Positions 63,106-64,000 of a DNA stretch of 64,000 nt are shown here, piece by piece. Position 1 is the first letter of the stretch. Every line of letters starts with the position of its first letter. Source of the stretch: Solenopsis invicta (lineage: Eukaryota; Arthropoda; Insecta; Hymenoptera; Formicidae). Under the pieces are notes generated by a model. It was not told the origin of the DNA and made no database searches. It saw nothing but the letters and a program-made list of their open reading frames with translations. The stretch lies in contig NC_052666.1 in NCBI RefSeq assembly GCF_016802725.1, positions 5,202,501 to 5,266,500 of the forward strand, read 5' to 3'. The position numbers were made by a program, and so were the translations under genes.

Positions 63106-64000
63106 GGGGTAACACCACCTTTGAGGTTTAAAAAAATCGATTTTTTTTTTGCTTAACTCATTAGTTTATACTTATAAAAATATGTTGTAAGTAGTTTTAG
63201 AATAAAATTCAAACTATATTATAGTGTTTGAGTGGATTAAATGAATCGTCTCTATGCGCTACCGAGCAGCTGCAAGCGATTTGGAGCGGCCCTGTCTTCT
63301 CAATGTTCCGTAGGTATTCGGCCTGAACCAAAAATAGACCTTTCACTAACACAATATATATGTTATTACTTATACTATATCAGTAAATAGTTTTGGAAAC
63401 GTCGGTTTTTGTATTTATGCAACGCCATTAGTTTTTCTGTGTTTATGCAACAAACTTGGCTGTTTGCTATCATAATGATGGCTATAACAGTCTAATGAAA
63501 ATTTTGCAAGTCTGAAACCTCATGGTGGGCACTGCTTGTCATTATTATTGCCAAAAATTGGATGCGCGGCGCGTCGTATTTGCCGAGCGCAGTCTCAGCC
63601 AAGAAGCAAAAGAGACCAGAATATCATTATTAGCAACAAGAAAGGAATATAATGAGGCTGCTGAACTCGTGGAAGGACAGCTTTATGGAGCAGGCATCGC
63701 AGATTCGAGATAAATTAAAATTTTTTAACTTTATACACAAAAAATCAGTTACCAAAACTTTAAACACGTTTTTCTCAAAACACAGTTTTTCAAACTTGGG
63801 TGCAACGTCACTCTTACAATTTATATCTAATTGACTTGAAATTTCAACACAATCTTATAGTAACTATTCTACAGTGAAGTACGTGGGCTTTTTGCAAAAT
63901 GTTAAAAACTCTTTTTGTAATCAGCATTTTTTAAACAAATTTTTGGATGAAAAATGCACTTTTAGCTGCCATTTTGATAAAACTTAATATTTTTAAAAAT
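63106..64000 (+). mobile_element. Start of a further TTAA transposon (Mutator-like family), truncated by the window
   Basis: TTAA at 63102-63105 is followed by GGGGTAACACCACCTTTGAG, so the end has the same TTAA-GGGG form as E1. It contains a transposase-like C-terminal fragment at 63522-63713. The other end is outside the window. The short distance between the end and the C-terminus suggests an internally deleted, non-autonomous copy. The rest of the segment is AT-rich. Confidence 0.45.
63522..63713 (+). pseudogene. C-terminal fragment of a transposase-like protein
   Basis: 63 residues: CHYYCQKLDARRVVFAERSL, then KETRISLLATRKEYNEAAE and QLYGAGIAD before the stop. The Lys/Arg-rich helix and YGxGIAD-like end recall the C-termini of insect Mutator-like transposases, as I remember them. 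Weak evidence, and no catalytic region is present. Confidence 0.35.

Overview
This is eukaryotic nuclear DNA, almost certainly from an insect. An ant or other hymenopteran is my best guess, from the mix of transposons and the AT-rich background with CpG-rich LTR islands; that guess is inference. No ordinary host gene is recognisable. Nearly the whole window is a stack of transposable elements inserted into one another, and most boundaries can be placed to the base from target-site duplications (TSDs).

The backbone is a large DNA transposon family that I call E. It duplicates TTAA, has GGATGCT-type ends, and carries a Mutator-like DDE transposase fused to a YqaJ-type nuclease, followed by an Ulp1-type cysteine protease. 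Two copies lie in opposite orientation. E2 runs leftward from 56250 to the window start and beyond, and sits in the gag gene of a BEL/Pao retrotransposon (gag 56255-56962, probable LTR about 57122-58051). A solo LTR (LTR-B, TSD GTAT) inserted into E2. E1 (14888-44697, about 17.4 kb without its insertions) then inserted into that LTR, splitting it into 14501-14887 and 44698-45402. The apparent giant palindrome is therefore two nested copies of one element.

E2 also received a solo LTR-A (12454-13972) and a LINE (LINE-A, 293-10318). LINE-A was later broken inside its reverse-transcriptase YADD motif by a Transib element (3732-8591). E1 received an intact LINE (LINE-B, 17462-22474), a non-autonomous LTR retrotransposon with seemingly identical LTRs (33208-38181) and an intact piggyBac (41336-43769). 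E1 also holds a possible three-exon cargo gene (39196-40740). Because E1 and E2 are copies of each other, each gives the empty site for insertions in the other.

The right flank (56.2-64 kb) holds the BEL remnant, a 2.3 kb foldback element with a TA duplication (58780-61078), a probable two-exon gene for a small basic, acidic/proline-repeat protein on the minus strand (61111-62211, TATA box near 62598), and the start of another TTAA element (from 63106).

The most unusual signals are: an array of about ten RNA hairpins in LTR-A with unrelated stems but a shared 8-nt loop; the architecture of E, with its 26-nt hairpin repeats and a frame break shared by both copies; a low-divergence tract suggesting gene conversion between the two inverted copies; and the Transib with an RSS-like CACAGTG end inside a catalytic motif.
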